Origin: Leptothrix discophora
GTDB lineage: Bacteria; Pseudomonadota; Gammaproteobacteria; Burkholderiales; Burkholderiaceae_C
Length of the DNA: 64,000 nt
NCBI RefSeq assembly: GCF_030705305.1
Contig: NZ_JAUZEE010000007.1
Span: forward strand, 124,001-188,000
Direction: 5' to 3'
Each line of letters begins with the position of its first letter. Position 1 is the stretch's first letter. Of this stretch, positions 9,046-23,704 are shown in pieces. The translations under genes were made by a program, and so were the position numbers. The notes beneath the pieces were generated by a model. The model saw only the letters and a program-made list of their open reading frames with translations. It was not told the origin of the DNA and ran no database searches.

Positions 9046-10542
9046 TCAGGTCGCGGTGGTTTGTCGCACCGCGCGGTCCCACAGCGCCAGGCGTTCCTCG
9101 GCGCGGTCGCGCGGCAGCGTCGGCACGAAGGTGCGTTCAGCGCGCCAGTGGCCCGCCAGCTCGTCGGTGTCGCGCCAGACACCGGTGGCCAGTCCGGCCA
9201 GGTAGGCCGCCCCCAGCGCGGTGGTCTCGATCACCTGCGGGCGCACCACCGGGATGCCCAGCAGGTCGGCCTGGATCTGCATCAGCAGGTCGTTGACGCA
9301 GGCCCCGCCGTCCACCCGCAGCTCGCTGACCGGCGCCCCGCCGGCGGCCACCGCGTCGCGGCCCATGGCCTGCAGCAGCGCGGCGCTCTGGAAGGCGATC
9401 GACTCCAGCGCCGCCCGCGCGATGTGCGCCACCGTGCTGCCGCGCGTCAGGCCGACGATGGCGCCGCGCGCCTGCGCATCCCAGTAGGGCGCGCCCAGGC
9501 CGGTGAAGGCCGGCACGAACATCACGCCGCCGGCATCTGGCACGCTCTCGGCCAGCGACTGAACCTCGCTGCTGGACTGGATGGCGCGCAGGCCGTCCCT
9601 GAGCCACTGCACCACCGCCCCACCGATGAAGACACTGCCTTCAAACGCGTACTGGGCCGGGCTGCCGGCCGTCTGCGCCGCCGCCGTCGTCAGCAGGCCG
9701 TTGTGCGAAGGCTGGAACTGCGCGCCGGTGTGCATCAGCATGAAGCAGCCCGTGCCGTAGGTGTTCTTGGCCAGCCCGGCCTTGAAGCAGGCCTGGCCGA
9801 ACAGCGCGCTCTGCTGGTCGCCGGCCACGCCCGCGATCGGCAGGGCGGTGCCGAACAGCGCCGGGTCGGTCTCGCCGTAGACATGGCTGGACGGCAGGAC
9901 CTGCGGCAGCAGGCTGTCGGGCACCTGCAGGTACGCCAGCAGCGCCGGGTCCCACTGCTGCTGGCGGATGTCGAACAGCATCGTGCGCGACGCGTTGGTG
10001 ACGTCGGTCGCATGCACCCGCCCTCCGGTCAGCTGCCACATCAGCCAGCTGTCGACCGTGCCGAAGGCCAGCTCGCCGCGTTCGGCCGCCTCGCGCGCGC
10101 CGGCCACGTGGTCGAGGATCCAGCGGATCTTGGTAGCCGAGAAATAGGCATCGATCTTCAGCCCGGTGCTGCGCTGGAAGGCCTCGCCCAGGCCCTGTTC
10201 GCGCAGCCGGGCGCAGGTCGGCTCGCCGCGCCGGTCCTGCCAGACGATGGCGTGGTGGATGGGCTGGCCGGTGCGGCGGTTCCAGACCAGCGTGGTCTCG
10301 CGCTGGTTGGTGATGCCGATGGCGCGGATGTCGCGCGCCGTCAGCCCGGCCTTGACCAGCGCCTCGCGGGCGGTGTCGAGCTGGCTCTGCCAGATCTCGA
10401 ACGGGTCGTGCTCGACCCAGCCGGGCTGCGGGTAGATCTGGCGGAACTCGCGCTGCGCCATCGCGACGATGTGGCCGTGCGCGTCGAAGACGATGCTGCG
10501 CGAACTGGAGGTGCCCTGGTCAAGGGCGAGCAGGAAGGCCAT
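9046..10542 (-). CDS. glpK: Glycerol kinase
   Basis: Phosphorylates glycerol to sn-glycerol 3-phosphate with ATP in the cytoplasm. The 498-residue length is that of GlpK. Seen: [15 protein letters not shown] at the N-terminus, WQDRR in the glycerol-binding region, [14 protein letters not shown], the second FGGY signature zone ([19 protein letters not shown]) and the C-terminal ATP-site [23 protein letters not shown]. It is downstream of glpR on the same strand (41-base gap) and divergent from glpD-glpSTPQUV, which completes a full glycerol-use locus. Confidence 0.97.
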   Translation of the reverse strand: MAFLLALDQGTSSSRSIVFDAHGHIVAMAQREFRQIYPQPGWVEHDPFEIWQSQLDTAREALVKAGLTARDIRAIGITNQRETTLVWNRRTGQPIHHAIVWQDRRGEPTCARLREQGLGEAFQRSTGLKIDAYFSATKIRWILDHVAGAREAAERGELAFGTVDSWLMWQLTGGRVHATDVTNASRTMLFDIRQQQWDPALLAYLQVPDSLLPQVLPSSHVYGETDPALFGTALPIAGVAGDQQSALFGQACFKAGLAKNTYGTGCFMLMHTGAQFQPSHNGLLTTAAAQTAGSPAQYAFEGSVFIGGAVVQWLRDGLRAIQSSSEVQSLAESVPDAGGVMFVPAFTGLGAPYWDAQARGAIVGLTRGSTVAHIARAALESIAFQSAALLQAMGRDAVAAGGAPVSELRVDGGACVNDLLMQIQADLLGIPVVRPQVIETTALGAAYLAGLATGVWRDTDELAGHWRAERTFVPTLPRDRAEERLALWDRAVRQTTAT

Positions 10543-10583
10543 GGCGGACTCCGGTCAGGGATGGGGAGGAAGGGTGAGCAGGC

Positions 10584-11354
10584 TCAGCCCGCCGCCGCGA
10601 CGAACAGCGGCACGTCGACCTCGGCCAGCAGCTGCGCATAGGGCGCAGGCGGCTGGGCGTCGGTGTAGACGCGGTCGAGGTCGGCCAGCCGGCCCAGCTC
10701 GACCATCGCCGGCCGGTTGAACTTGCTCGCGTCGGCCGCCAGCCAGACCTCGCGCGACTGCGCCACGATGGCCTGCGAGACCTTGACCTCGCGGAAGTCG
10801 AAATCGCGCAGCGTGCCGTCGGCCTCGATGCCGGAGATGCCGATCACCGCGATGTCGACCTTGAACTGGCGGATGAAGTCGACCGTCGCCTCGCCGATCA
10901 GGCCGCGGTCGCGCGCGCGCAGCAGGCCGCCGGTGACGATGACCTCGCAGTCCGGGTTGTCGGCCAGGATGCCGGCGACGTTCAGGTTGTTGGTGATGAC
11001 GCGCAGGCCACGGTGCTGGATCAGCTCGTGAGCCACCGCCTCGACCGTCGTGCCGATGTTCATGAACAGCGAGCTGCCGGCCGGCACCGCCTGCGCGACG
11101 GCCCGCGCGATGCGCTGCTTGCCGTCCGCATGCAGGGCCTGGCGCTGGCGGTAGGCGATGTTCTCGGTGGTCGACCCGGGCAGGCGCACGCCGCCATGGA
11201 AGCGCGACAGCAGGCCGGCCTCGGCCAGCAGCTTCACGTCGCGCCGGACGGTCTGCAGCGTGACGCCGAAACGGTCGGCCAGCGCCTCCACCGTGGCCGA
11301 TCCACGCGCACGGACCTCGGCCAGCAGATCGGCCTGACGGGGATTCGGATTCAT
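10584..11354 (-). CDS. glpR: DeoR-family glycerol regulon repressor
   Basis: DeoR-family transcription regulator of 256 residues. An N-terminal winged helix-turn-helix (about 1-60: RQADLLAEVRARGSATVEAL, then VTLQTVRRDVKLL) precedes the effector domain (about 75-250) with the family pattern FMNIGTTVEAVAHEL and VITNNLNVAGIL. Position between glpK and the divergent glpD supports GlpR; the effector would be glycerol 3-phosphate by analogy with the E. coli protein. Start ATG 11354 chosen because MNPNPRQADLLAEV is the normal DeoR beginning; the open frame upstream crosses the promoter region. It is transcribed divergently from glpD across 139 bases. Confidence 0.92.
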   Translation of the reverse strand: MNPNPRQADLLAEVRARGSATVEALADRFGVTLQTVRRDVKLLAEAGLLSRFHGGVRLPGSTTENIAYRQRQALHADGKQRIARAVAQAVPAGSSLFMNIGTTVEAVAHELIQHRGLRVITNNLNVAGILADNPDCEVIVTGGLLRARDRGLIGEATVDFIRQFKVDIAVIGISGIEADGTLRDFDFREVKVSQAIVAQSREVWLAADASKFNRPAMVELGRLADLDRVYTDAQPPAPYAQLLAEVDVPLFVAAAG

Positions 11355-11370
11355 GGGTCGCGAGCCTAGC

Positions 11371-11472
11371 CGAACCCGAAATGAACAGACTTGCGGGTAT
11401 TTCCGGTGATGACACGAACCTGCCTGGCGACTACAAAGAAAAAAAGCGAACGCAAACGAACACAATTCGAAC
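11371..11472. promoter_or_regulatory. Divergent glpR/glpD control region with phased CGAAC boxes
   Basis: The 139-base gap between glpR and glpD is AT-richer than its surroundings, with an A-rich tract at 11436-11445. It holds five CGAAC pentamers, at 11371, 11415, 11447, 11457 and 11468. The last three are spaced 10 and 11 bases, so they face the same side of the helix, just 22-47 bases before the glpD start. The last box sits in the palindrome TTCGAA. DeoR-family GlpR proteins bind TTCG/CGAA-type repeats, so these are candidate GlpR operators. No -35/-10 pair could be assigned with confidence. Confidence 0.5.
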
Positions 11473-11493
11473 CTTTGCAACGCCCTCCACCCG

Positions 11494-13181
11494 ATGCCAT
11501 CCCATCGCCCGCCGCCGACCGTTCCGGAGCCCCCGACCTTGAGCCGCCCGACCGCATCCGCCCCGCCCGCCACCGATGTCCCGAGCCGCGACGACCCGTC
11601 GGGCTGCGACGTGCTCGTGGTAGGCGGCGGCATCAACGGCTGCGGCATCGCCCGCGACCTGGCCGGGCGCGGCTGGCGCGTCACGCTGGTCGAGGCCGAC
11701 GACCTGGCCTCGCACACCTCGTCCTCGTCGACCAAGCTGATCCACGGCGGCCTGCGCTACCTCGAGTACTACGAGTTCAACCTCGTGCGCAAGGCGCTGC
11801 AGGAGCGCGAGGTGCTGCTGCGCAGCGCCCCGCACATCATGTGGCCGCTGCGCTTCGTGATGCCGCTGCAGCCCGAGGGCAGCCTGCTGCGGCCGGCCTG
11901 GCTGATCCGGCTGGGCCTGTTCCTCTACGACCACCTGGCGCGCCGCGAGGTGCTGCCGGGCTCGACCGGCGTGGACCTGCGCCGCCACCTGGCCGGCGAG
12001 GCGCTGCAGCCGCAGTACCGGCGCGGCTTCATCTACTCGGACGGCTGGGTCGACGACGCCCGGCTGGTGGTGCTCAACGCGCTCGACGCGCAGGCCCATG
12101 GCGCGCGCATCCACACCCGCACCCGCTGCGTCGGTGCCGAGCGCGACGCCAGCGGCTGGAACGTCACCCTGCAAGCCGCCGACGGCACCCGGCGCACGCT
12201 GCGGGCCCGCGCGCTGGTCAACGCCGCTGGGCCCTGGGCCGAGTCCTTCCTGCGCGGCGTGGCCCGGCCGGCCGGCGGCGAGGCGCTGGCGACCAAGCAC
12301 CTGCGCCTGGTCAAGGGCAGCCACATCGTGGTGCGCAGCCGCTTCGCGCATGACCCGGCCGCGCCGCATGCGTACATCTTCCAGAACCCCGACAAGCGCA
12401 TCATCTTCGCCATCCCCTACGAGCGCGACTTCACGCTGATCGGCACGACCGACGTCGAACTGCCCGGCGCCGACCCGGCCGGCGCGAGCATCGACGACGA
12501 CGAGATCGCCTACCTCTGCGCCCAGGCCACGCGCTACCTGCGCCAGCCGGTCACGCCGGCCGACGTGGTCTGGCACTACAGCGGCGTGCGGCCGCTGCTG
12601 GACGATGCCTCGGGCGACCCATCGGCCGTCACGCGCGACTACCTGCTCGAATCGAGCACCGAGGCCGCGCCGCTGCTGAGCGTCTGGGGCGGCAAGATCA
12701 CCACCTTCCGCAAGCTGGCCGAGGACGCCGCCGGCGAGATCGGCCGCATGCTCGGCGAGCACCGCCCGGCCTGGACCCGCGACGCGGCGCTGCCCGGCGG
12801 CGACCTGTCCGGCTGGATCGGCCGGCCGCAGCGTCCCGACACCGACTTCGCCCGCTTCGTGCAGGCCGTGAGGCAGCGCCATCCCTGGCTGCCGGCCGAG
12901 CTGGCGCACCGCCTGGCGCGCGCCTACGGCAGTCGCATCGACGGCCTGATCGGTCCGGCCACGTCGCTCGCCGACCTGGGCACCGAGGTCGCCCCCGGCC
13001 TGCACGAAGCCGAGCTGCGCTTCCTGCAACGCACCGAATGGGCCGTGGACGCCAGCGACGTGCTGTGGCGGCGCTCCAAGCTGGGCCTGCACCTCGACGC
13101 CGCACAGCGCGCGGCGGTGGCCGACTGGCTGGCCGCGCATCCCTGCGCCCCGACTTCCCCCGCATCCAGAAAGGCTGCCTG

Positions 13182-13182
<1 letters not shown>
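11494..13182 (+). CDS. glpD: Aerobic glycerol-3-phosphate dehydrogenase
   Basis: FAD-dependent, membrane-associated enzyme oxidising sn-glycerol 3-phosphate to dihydroxyacetone phosphate and feeding quinones. 562 residues, slightly long because of a Pro/Ser/Thr-rich N-terminal stretch of about 35 residues before the FAD-binding motif VLVVGGGINGCGIARDLAGRG. Family signatures follow: SSSSTKLIHGGLRYLEYYEF, the substrate region HYSGVRPLLDD and WGGKITTFRKLAEDA, then the C-terminal cap domain. The extended N-terminus could mean that translation begins further in (for example TTG 11539), but ATG 11494 is acceptable. Its stop overlaps the glpS start by one base, showing translational coupling with the importer genes. 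Confidence 0.95.
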
Positions 13183-14300
<1,118 letters not shown>

Positions 14301-14301
14301 G

Positions 14302-16257
<1,956 letters not shown>

Positions 16258-16265
<8 letters not shown>

Positions 16266-17070
16266 GCAGCCCTTCCAGAAGCGGACGCTCTTCCTGTTCG
16301 CCTACATCGTCTTCGCCATCCTGCCGATCTACTGGATGACGATGATGTCCTTCAAGACCAACGAGGAGATCGTCTCGAGCTTCTCGCTCTGGCCGCAGCA
16401 CTTCACCTGGGCCAACTACCGGACCATCTTCACCGACGTGTCCTGGTATTCGGGCTACATCAACAGCCTGATCTACGTGGCCATCAACACGGTGATCTCG
16501 GTGGGCGTGGCGCTGCCGGCCGCCTATGCCTTCAGCCGCTACAGCTTCCTGGGCGACAAGCACGTCTTCTTCTGGCTGCTGACCAACCGCATGACGCCGC
16601 CGGCGGTCTTCCTGCTGCCCTTCTTCCAGCTCTACACCACCGTCGGCCTGATGGACACGCACCTGGCCGTGGCGCTGGCGCACCTCGTGTTCAACGTGCC
16701 GCTGGCGGTATGGATCCTGGAAGGCTTCATGAGCGGCATCCCGCGCGAGATCGACGAGACCGCCTACATCGACGGCTATTCCTTCCCGCGCTTCTTCGTG
16801 ACGATCTTCCTGCCGCTGATCAAGGCGGGCGTCGGCGTGGCGGCCTTCTTCTGCTTCATGTTCAGCTGGGTCGAGCTGCTGCTGGCGCGCACGCTGACCA
16901 GCGTCAACGCCAAGCCCATCGTCGCGACGATGACACGCACCGTCAGCGCCTCCGGCATGGACTGGGCCACGCTCGCCGCCGCCGGGGTGCTGACCATCGT
17001 GCCCGGCGCCATCGTCATCTGGTTCGTCCGCCACTACATCGCAAAAGGCTTTGCGATGGGCCGGGTCTGA
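16258..17070 (+). CDS. glpQ: Glycerol ABC importer, permease subunit GlpQ
   Basis: Second permease of the importer, MalG-type, 270 residues. Hydrophobic helices begin at LFLFAYIVFAILPIYWMTMM. The EAA loop is seen in IPREIDETAYIDGYSFPRFF, and the C-terminal HYIAKGFAMGRV is typical of MalG-like permeases. The product is unrelated to glycerophosphodiesterase GlpQ; the letter follows the glpSTPQUV naming. Overlap of 8 bases with glpP supports formation of a 1:1 heterodimer. Confidence 0.92.
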
Positions 17071-17083
17071 AAGGAATCAAGCC

Positions 17084-17392
17084 ATGTTCGACTGGATGGC
17101 ATGGACGCTGCCGGTGGCGGTGTTCTTCATCTGCATCGCGCTGATGCTGGTGGGCATGACGGTGTGGGAGATCCGCTCGCCCACCACGCTGCGCAAGGGC
17201 TTCCTGCCGATCGCCACGACGCGCGGCGACCGCCTGTTCATCGGGCTGCTGAGCGCGGCCTACATCAACCTCGCCTTCATCGGCATGGCCGGCCGCATCG
17301 CCGGCTGGCTGAGCCTGGACCAGGAACCCAGCATCTGGGTCAGCTTCGTCGTCTCGATGGGCGCGCTCGCGCTGATCATGCGACGCGGCTGA
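17084..17392 (+). CDS. glpU: Small membrane protein of the glycerol importer operon (DUF2160)
   Basis: 102-residue membrane protein with three evident hydrophobic segments (PVAVFFICIALMLVGMTV near 9-26, LFIGLLSAAYINLAFIG near 50-66 and WVSFVVSMGALALIM near the end). It belongs to the DUF2160-type family found between the permeases and the binding protein of glycerol ABC operons, where it is called GlpU. Its function in transport is not established. It lies 13 bases after glpQ with the SD-like AAAGGAA just before the start. Confidence 0.85.
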   Translation: MFDWMAWTLPVAVFFICIALMLVGMTVWEIRSPTTLRKGFLPIATTRGDRLFIGLLSAAYINLAFIGMAGRIAGWLSLDQEPSIWVSFVVSMGALALIMRRG

Positions 17393-17481
17393 GCCCTGCG
17401 CCTTCACGGATCCGGCCCGTCGCTTCCCCGGGGCCGTTCCAGATCACAGCAATGGGGGAAGCGCTCCGAGGAGACAAGTCC

Positions 17482-19215
<1,734 letters not shown>

Positions 19216-19270
19216 ACGGCGCCGCCCGACAGGTGAAGAGGACCGGCCCCGCCTCGTGCGGGGCCACCCC

Positions 19271-19303
19271 AGGCGGTCGGACGTCTCCCCGACCGCCTTT
19301 TTT
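19271..19303 (+). terminator. Rho-independent terminator of the glp operon
   Basis: Perfect 10-bp stem AGGCGGTCGG/CCGACCGCCT (19271-19280 with 19289-19298), an 8-base loop and a run of six T (19298-19303). It lies 56 bases after the glpV stop and 15 bases before the convergent phaZ stop. This is the clearest intrinsic terminator in the window. A second short GC-rich inverted repeat (GGCCCCGC/GCGGGGCC) lies just before it. Confidence 0.93.
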
Positions 19304-19317
19304 CATGCCCGCGCGGC

Positions 19318-20598
19318 TCAGTTCACCGCGTGGATCATCTCCCGCACCCGCGGGTAGATCTGCTGGCGCCAGCGCCGGCCGCTGAAGACGCCGTAGTGGC
19401 CCACGCCCAGCTGGACGTGGTGGTTCTTCAGCCAGGGCTTGATGCCGGTGCACAGGTCATGCGCGGCGACGGTCTGGCCGATCGCGCAGATGTCGTCGCG
19501 TTCGCCCTCGACGGTGAACAGCGCGCTGCGCCGGATCGCGCCGCAGTCGACCCGCTCGCCGCCGACGACCAGCTCACCGCGCGCCAGGAGGTGGGTCTGG
19601 AAGACCTGCTCGACGGTCTCCAGGTAGAACTCGGCCGGCAGGTCGTTGACCGCGAAGTACTCGTCATAGAAATGCGCCGTCGCGTCGGCCGCCGCGTGAT
19701 CGCCCGCGCGCCGGTCGTCGTAGAGCTTGCGGAAGGCGTCGGCATGGCGCTGCGGGTTCATGCTCATGAAGGCGGTCAGCTGCAGGAAGCCGGGGTAGAC
19801 CTCGCGGCCCGCGCCCGCATGTCGCCACGGCACCGGATGCACCAGGTTCTGCGCGAACCACTCGATCGGCTTGCCGGTGGCCAGCACGTTGACCTGGGTC
19901 GGGTTGATGCGCGTGTCGATCGGGCCGGCCATCAGCGTCAGGCTGCGCGGCTGGGCCGGGTGATCGCGCTGGGCCATCAGCGCGGCGGCGGCCAGCACCG
20001 GCACGCAGGGCTGGCAGACCGCCAGCACGTGCACGCCCGGGCCCATCGCGGCGATGAAGTCGATCACCGTCTCGACGTACTCGCCCAGGCCGAACGGCCC
20101 TTCCGACAGGGGCACGTCGCGGGCGTTGTGCCAGTCGGTGATGCAGACGTCGTGATCGGCCAGCAGCGTGCGCGCGGTGTCGGTGAGCAGGGTCGCGAAG
20201 TGGCCCGACAGCGGCGCCACCACCAGCACGCGCGGCAGCGGCTTGCCGCCGTCGCCGGCCCGCTCCAGGTCGGCACGGCGCAGGTGCAGCAGGCTGCCGA
20301 AGGCGCTGCGGCGGATCACGTGCTCGGTGACCGCGACGGCACCGGGCGCATCGGCCGAGGCCGGGATGGCGCCGGGCTGCGCCGGGTCGATCGCGTGGAT
20401 GCCGTAGTCCGGCCGGCGGTGCGTCAGGCGCAGCCGCGAGAAGACCTCGTGCGCCGCCGCCGCATCGAACCAGCCGGGCGGCGCGGGCCACGGGTGCAGC
20501 TGCTGCGCGCCGCGCGACAGCGTGCGCGACGTCCATGCGGCGGCCTGTTGCCAGGGACCGATGGCATCGGTGAGCGCTTGATAGGCGGCATAGAGCAT
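19318..20598 (-). CDS. phaZ: Intracellular polyhydroxyalkanoate depolymerase
   Basis: Mobilises stored polyhydroxybutyrate to hydroxyacid monomers/oligomers at the granule surface. 426 residues, alpha/beta-hydrolase fold, matching intracellular PhaZ of Burkholderiales. In these enzymes the nucleophile is Cys in a lipase-box-like motif; here it is VCQPCVPVLAAA. Other features are PLSGHFATLLTDT (oxyanion region), ITDWHNARDVPLS and the late His in LGVGHYGVFSGRRW. Start ATG 20598 (MLYAAYQALTDAIGPW) chosen as the known N-terminal pattern; an upstream extension overlaps the divergent GST promoter. No signal peptide, consistent with cytoplasmic granules. Confidence 0.93.
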   Translation of the reverse strand: MLYAAYQALTDAIGPWQQAAAWTSRTLSRGAQQLHPWPAPPGWFDAAAAHEVFSRLRLTHRRPDYGIHAIDPAQPGAIPASADAPGAVAVTEHVIRRSAFGSLLHLRRADLERAGDGGKPLPRVLVVAPLSGHFATLLTDTARTLLADHDVCITDWHNARDVPLSEGPFGLGEYVETVIDFIAAMGPGVHVLAVCQPCVPVLAAAALMAQRDHPAQPRSLTLMAGPIDTRINPTQVNVLATGKPIEWFAQNLVHPVPWRHAGAGREVYPGFLQLTAFMSMNPQRHADAFRKLYDDRRAGDHAAADATAHFYDEYFAVNDLPAEFYLETVEQVFQTHLLARGELVVGGERVDCGAIRRSALFTVEGERDDICAIGQTVAAHDLCTGIKPWLKNHHVQLGVGHYGVFSGRRWRQQIYPRVREMIHAVN

Positions 20599-20743
20599 GG
20601 GCAGCGGCGGACGGCGTTCGGGCCGACCTTCTCGTGGAGGCGATGGACCTGGACAGGCAAGTTGCAGGCCAGTTTCAGCGCGGGTACGCCGCCGGCATGG
20701 CACATCGATTGCGTCTGTCGGACACACGCTGGAGACCGGACCC

Positions 20744-21427
20744 ATGCCCTCGAAGACCCCCTCGACGACCGCTCGCACCACGCTGACGCTCAGCAGCAAG
20801 AACTACTCGTCCTGGTCCCTGCGCGGCTGGCTGATGTGCCGCTTCGCCGGCCTGCCCTTCGACGAGGTCATGCTCTCGCCCGACGACCCGGACGCCAAGG
20901 CCGAGATGCTGCTGCTGGCCCCGTCCATGCTGGTGCCCTGCCTGCGCCATGAGGGCGCGACCGTCTGGGACACGCTGGCCATCGGCGAGTACCTGCACGA
21001 GGTCTGCCCGGACGCCGGCCTGCTGCCGGCCGACCGCCTAGCGCGGGCCCGTTGCCGCGCCATCAGTGGCGAGATGCATTCGGGCTTTTCCTCGCTGCGA
21101 TCGGCCTTGCCGATGAACCTCAAGGGCCGCTTCCCCGGCTACAAGGTCTGGAGCCGCGCGGCGACCGACATCGAGCGCGTGCTGCAGATCTGGCGCGACA
21201 GCCTCGCCGCACACGGTGGCCCCTACCTGTTCGGCGCGACGCCGACCCTGGCCGACGCGATGTACGCCCCGGTCGTCACGCGGCTGCAGACCTACGACGT
21301 CCAGATCACCGATCCGGCCTGCGCGGCCTACGCCCGGACCGTCCTGGCGCTGCCCGAGATGCAGGAATGGACCGCCGCCGCGCGGGCCGAGCCCGAGGCG
21401 ATCGACGAGCTGGAAGTGGAGTTCTGA
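20744..21427 (+). CDS. Glutathione S-transferase family protein
   Basis: 227-residue GST-like protein. N-terminal thioredoxin-fold domain (about 12-90): LTLSSKNYSSWSLRGWLMC, a Ser-containing glutathione site, then the cis-Pro region in MLVPCLRHEGATVWDTLAIGEYL. The C-terminal all-alpha domain has the N-capping motif zone TPTLADAMYAPVVTRL. It resembles the YfcF/YfcG-like bacterial GSTs; substrate unknown. It is divergent from phaZ with about 145 bases between them and 226 bases before the APC permease gene. Confidence 0.9.
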   Translation: MPSKTPSTTARTTLTLSSKNYSSWSLRGWLMCRFAGLPFDEVMLSPDDPDAKAEMLLLAPSMLVPCLRHEGATVWDTLAIGEYLHEVCPDAGLLPADRLARARCRAISGEMHSGFSSLRSALPMNLKGRFPGYKVWSRAATDIERVLQIWRDSLAAHGGPYLFGATPTLADAMYAPVVTRLQTYDVQITDPACAAYARTVLALPEMQEWTAAARAEPEAIDELEVEF

Positions 21428-21652
21428 GCCCGCGCGTCAGCCTCGTCGCGGTGCCACCCCGCCCCACCCGGGTGCGGCGTGCGCCACGACGAGCGGCGGC
21501 GGCGACATGCGCACGCATCCTCCGGGCGGACCGCCCGATGTGGCCGCAAGCGCCTTGCCGAAACTGGATTGTTCGGGCCCGCCATGCGTGGACCAATCCG
21601 TTCACACCCGCCGGCACTCGCTCGTCGGCGGCAACCTGAAACGGAGAACACC

Positions 21653-23176
21653 GTGTCCAGTCCATCCAAGACGCTCGACGACGAAGACCTCAAGGTGCTG
21701 CACAGCATGGGCTACGCCCAGGAGCTGGCGCGCAACATGAAGGGCTTCCAGAACTTCGCGATCTCGTTCTCGATCATCTGCATCCTGTCGGGTGGCATCA
21801 ACTCGCTGGGCCAGGGCATCGGCGGCCTGGGCGGCGGTGCCATCGGCATCGGCTGGATCATCGGCTGCGCCGTCACGCTGATCTTCGCGCTGGGCATGGC
21901 GCAGATCGGCTCGGCCTACCCGACCGCCGGCGGGCTCTACCACTGGGGCTCGATCCTGGGCGGACGCGGCTACGGCTGGCTGACCGCCTGGCTCAACCTG
22001 CTGGGCCTGGTGACGGTGCTGGGCGCCATCAACGTGGGCACCTACAACTACTTCATCGGCGCCTTCGGACCGACGCTCGGGCTGGAGACCAGCTTCGGCC
22101 TGCAGGCCGCCTTCGTCATCGGCATCACGGTGCTGCAGTCGGTGATCAACCACGTCGGCATCCGCGCCACGGCCAAGCTGACCGACCTGTCGGGCTACCT
22201 GATCTTCGCGGTCGCGGTCGGCCTGACCGTCTCGCTGCTGGCCTACGCACCGAGCTGGGACTTCTCGCGCCTGGTCACCTTCAAGAACTACAGCGGACCG
22301 GCCGGCGGCGACGTCTGGCCGGCCACCGACAGCATGCTGTTGCTGTTCGGACTGGGCCTGCTGCTGCCGATCTACACCATCACGGGCTTCGACGCCTCGG
22401 CGCACACCGCCGAGGAAACGCAGAACGCGGCCCGGGCCGTGCCGCGCGGCATCATCAATTCGGTGATCTGGTCCTCGCTGTTCGGCTGGCTGATGCTGAG
22501 CGCCTTCGTGCTCGCCATCCCCGACATGGACAAGGCGGCGGCCAGTGGCTGGGGCGTGTTCTTCCACGTGCTCGACGCCGTCCTGCCCGGCCCGCTCAAG
22601 CAGCTGCTGTACGTGCTGATCCTGGTCTGCCAGCTGATCTGCGGCCTGGCCACGGTGACCTCGGCCTCGCGCATGATCTACGCCTTCGCCCGCGACGGCG
22701 GCCTGCCGGCCTCGGCCCGGCTCAAGACGGTGCACGCGACCTTCCGCACCCCGGTGGCGGCGATCTGGACCGCGGCGGTGATCTCGATCGCCTTCACGCT
22801 CTACACGCCGGCCTACGCCACCATCGTGTCGGTCACGGTGATCTTCATCTTCCTGTCCTACGGCCTGCCGGTGATCGCCGGGCTGTTCGCCATCGGCAAG
22901 ACCTGGACCACCATGGGCCCCTGGGACATGGGCGCGACCGCCTACCGCGCGGTCGGCGTGCTGGCCATCGTCGCGATCGCGGCGATCTTCTACCTCGGCG
23001 TGCAGCCGCCCAACGATGCGGCGCTATGGATCACCGGCATGTTCCTGGCCATCACCGCCGTGGTCTGGTTCGGCTTCGAGCGCCGACGCTTCCAGGGTCC
23101 GCCGGTGGGCGAGGAGGTGCTGCGTCGCCAGGCCGAGATCGCCGCCGCCGAGCGCGCGCTGCAGGTCACCGACTGA
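21653..23176 (+). CDS. APC-superfamily amino-acid permease
   Basis: Predicted inner-membrane amino-acid/amine permease, about 507 residues and 12 helices. Family features: NFAISFSIICILSGGINSLGQG in helix 1 (unwound G-rich segment), AYPTAGGLYHW (conserved in the BAT1/GABA-permease-like branch) and GFDASAHTAEETQNAARAVPRGI in the helix 8-9 loop. Start GTG 21653 chosen because of the SD-like GGAGA six bases upstream and because MSSPSKTLDDEDLK begins a plausible cytoplasmic N-terminus; the frame is open far upstream without a good start. Substrate unpredicted; GABA, choline-like amines or amino acids are possible. Confidence 0.9.
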   Translation: MSSPSKTLDDEDLKVLHSMGYAQELARNMKGFQNFAISFSIICILSGGINSLGQGIGGLGGGAIGIGWIIGCAVTLIFALGMAQIGSAYPTAGGLYHWGSILGGRGYGWLTAWLNLLGLVTVLGAINVGTYNYFIGAFGPTLGLETSFGLQAAFVIGITVLQSVINHVGIRATAKLTDLSGYLIFAVAVGLTVSLLAYAPSWDFSRLVTFKNYSGPAGGDVWPATDSMLLLFGLGLLLPIYTITGFDASAHTAEETQNAARAVPRGIINSVIWSSLFGWLMLSAFVLAIPDMDKAAASGWGVFFHVLDAVLPGPLKQLLYVLILVCQLICGLATVTSASRMIYAFARDGGLPASARLKTVHATFRTPVAAIWTAAVISIAFTLYTPAYATIVSVTVIFIFLSYGLPVIAGLFAIGKTWTTMGPWDMGATAYRAVGVLAIVAIAAIFYLGVQPPNDAALWITGMFLAITAVVWFGFERRRFQGPPVGEEVLRRQAEIAAAERALQVTD

Positions 23177-23254
23177 GGCGGCCGACGAAGCGGGCCGGCG
23201 GCGCCCCGGACAGCCGCCGCGCCAGGCGGCTCATCCGGCGTGGCGCGGCTCGGC

Positions 23255-23704
23255 TCAGGCCGCCTTGAGCGCCCAGCCCTGCGGCGCCGGGATCTCGCAG
23301 ACCGGGTCGACGTCGACGGTGGCGAAGTCGGCCGGGCCGACGATCTCCAGGTACTCCATGTCGGGCGAGTAGTCGAACAGGTAGTGCCGCACGCCCGGGC
23401 GCTGGTGCACGCAGTCGCCGGCGCTGACCAGCGTCTCCCGGTCCTCGTACATGAAGCGGGCCCAGCCGCGCAGCATGATCACGATGTGGAAGTCGGCCTC
23501 GTGGCGGTGCCAGCCGGTGCCCTTCTCGGGTGCGTTGTGCGCCACCACGAGCTGCGCCAGCACCTTGCCGCCGGTGGCAGCGGCGACGCCGAGGTCGCGG
23601 TAGAGGAAGAAGTCGCGCAGGCCGTCGCCGCGGAACGTCGTGTCCATCGGCTTGACGTGGGAAAACAGCGTGTCGCCGGTCGATTCGGGGACCTTGTCGA
23701 GCAT
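23255..23704 (-). CDS. Cupin-domain protein
   Basis: Small cupin of 149 residues. The metal-binding motif 1 is visible as GTGWHRHEADFHIVIMLRG (two His and a Glu), and motif 2 as PGVRHYLFDYSPDMEYLEI (one His). This suggests a single metal-binding beta barrel of the type seen in small dioxygenases, isomerases and regulators. An excellent ribosome site (GGAGG) lies just before ATG 23704. It faces the APC permease (convergent, 78 bases apart). Function cannot be assigned. Confidence 0.85.
   Translation of the reverse strand: MLDKVPESTGDTLFSHVKPMDTTFRGDGLRDFFLYRDLGVAAATGGKVLAQLVVAHNAPEKGTGWHRHEADFHIVIMLRGWARFMYEDRETLVSAGDCVHQRPGVRHYLFDYSPDMEYLEIVGPADFATVDVDPVCEIPAPQGWALKAA

Noticed and set aside
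8296-10641. Long plus-strand frame opposite receiver and glpK genes
   Set aside because: Shadow of glpK; translation lacks motifs.
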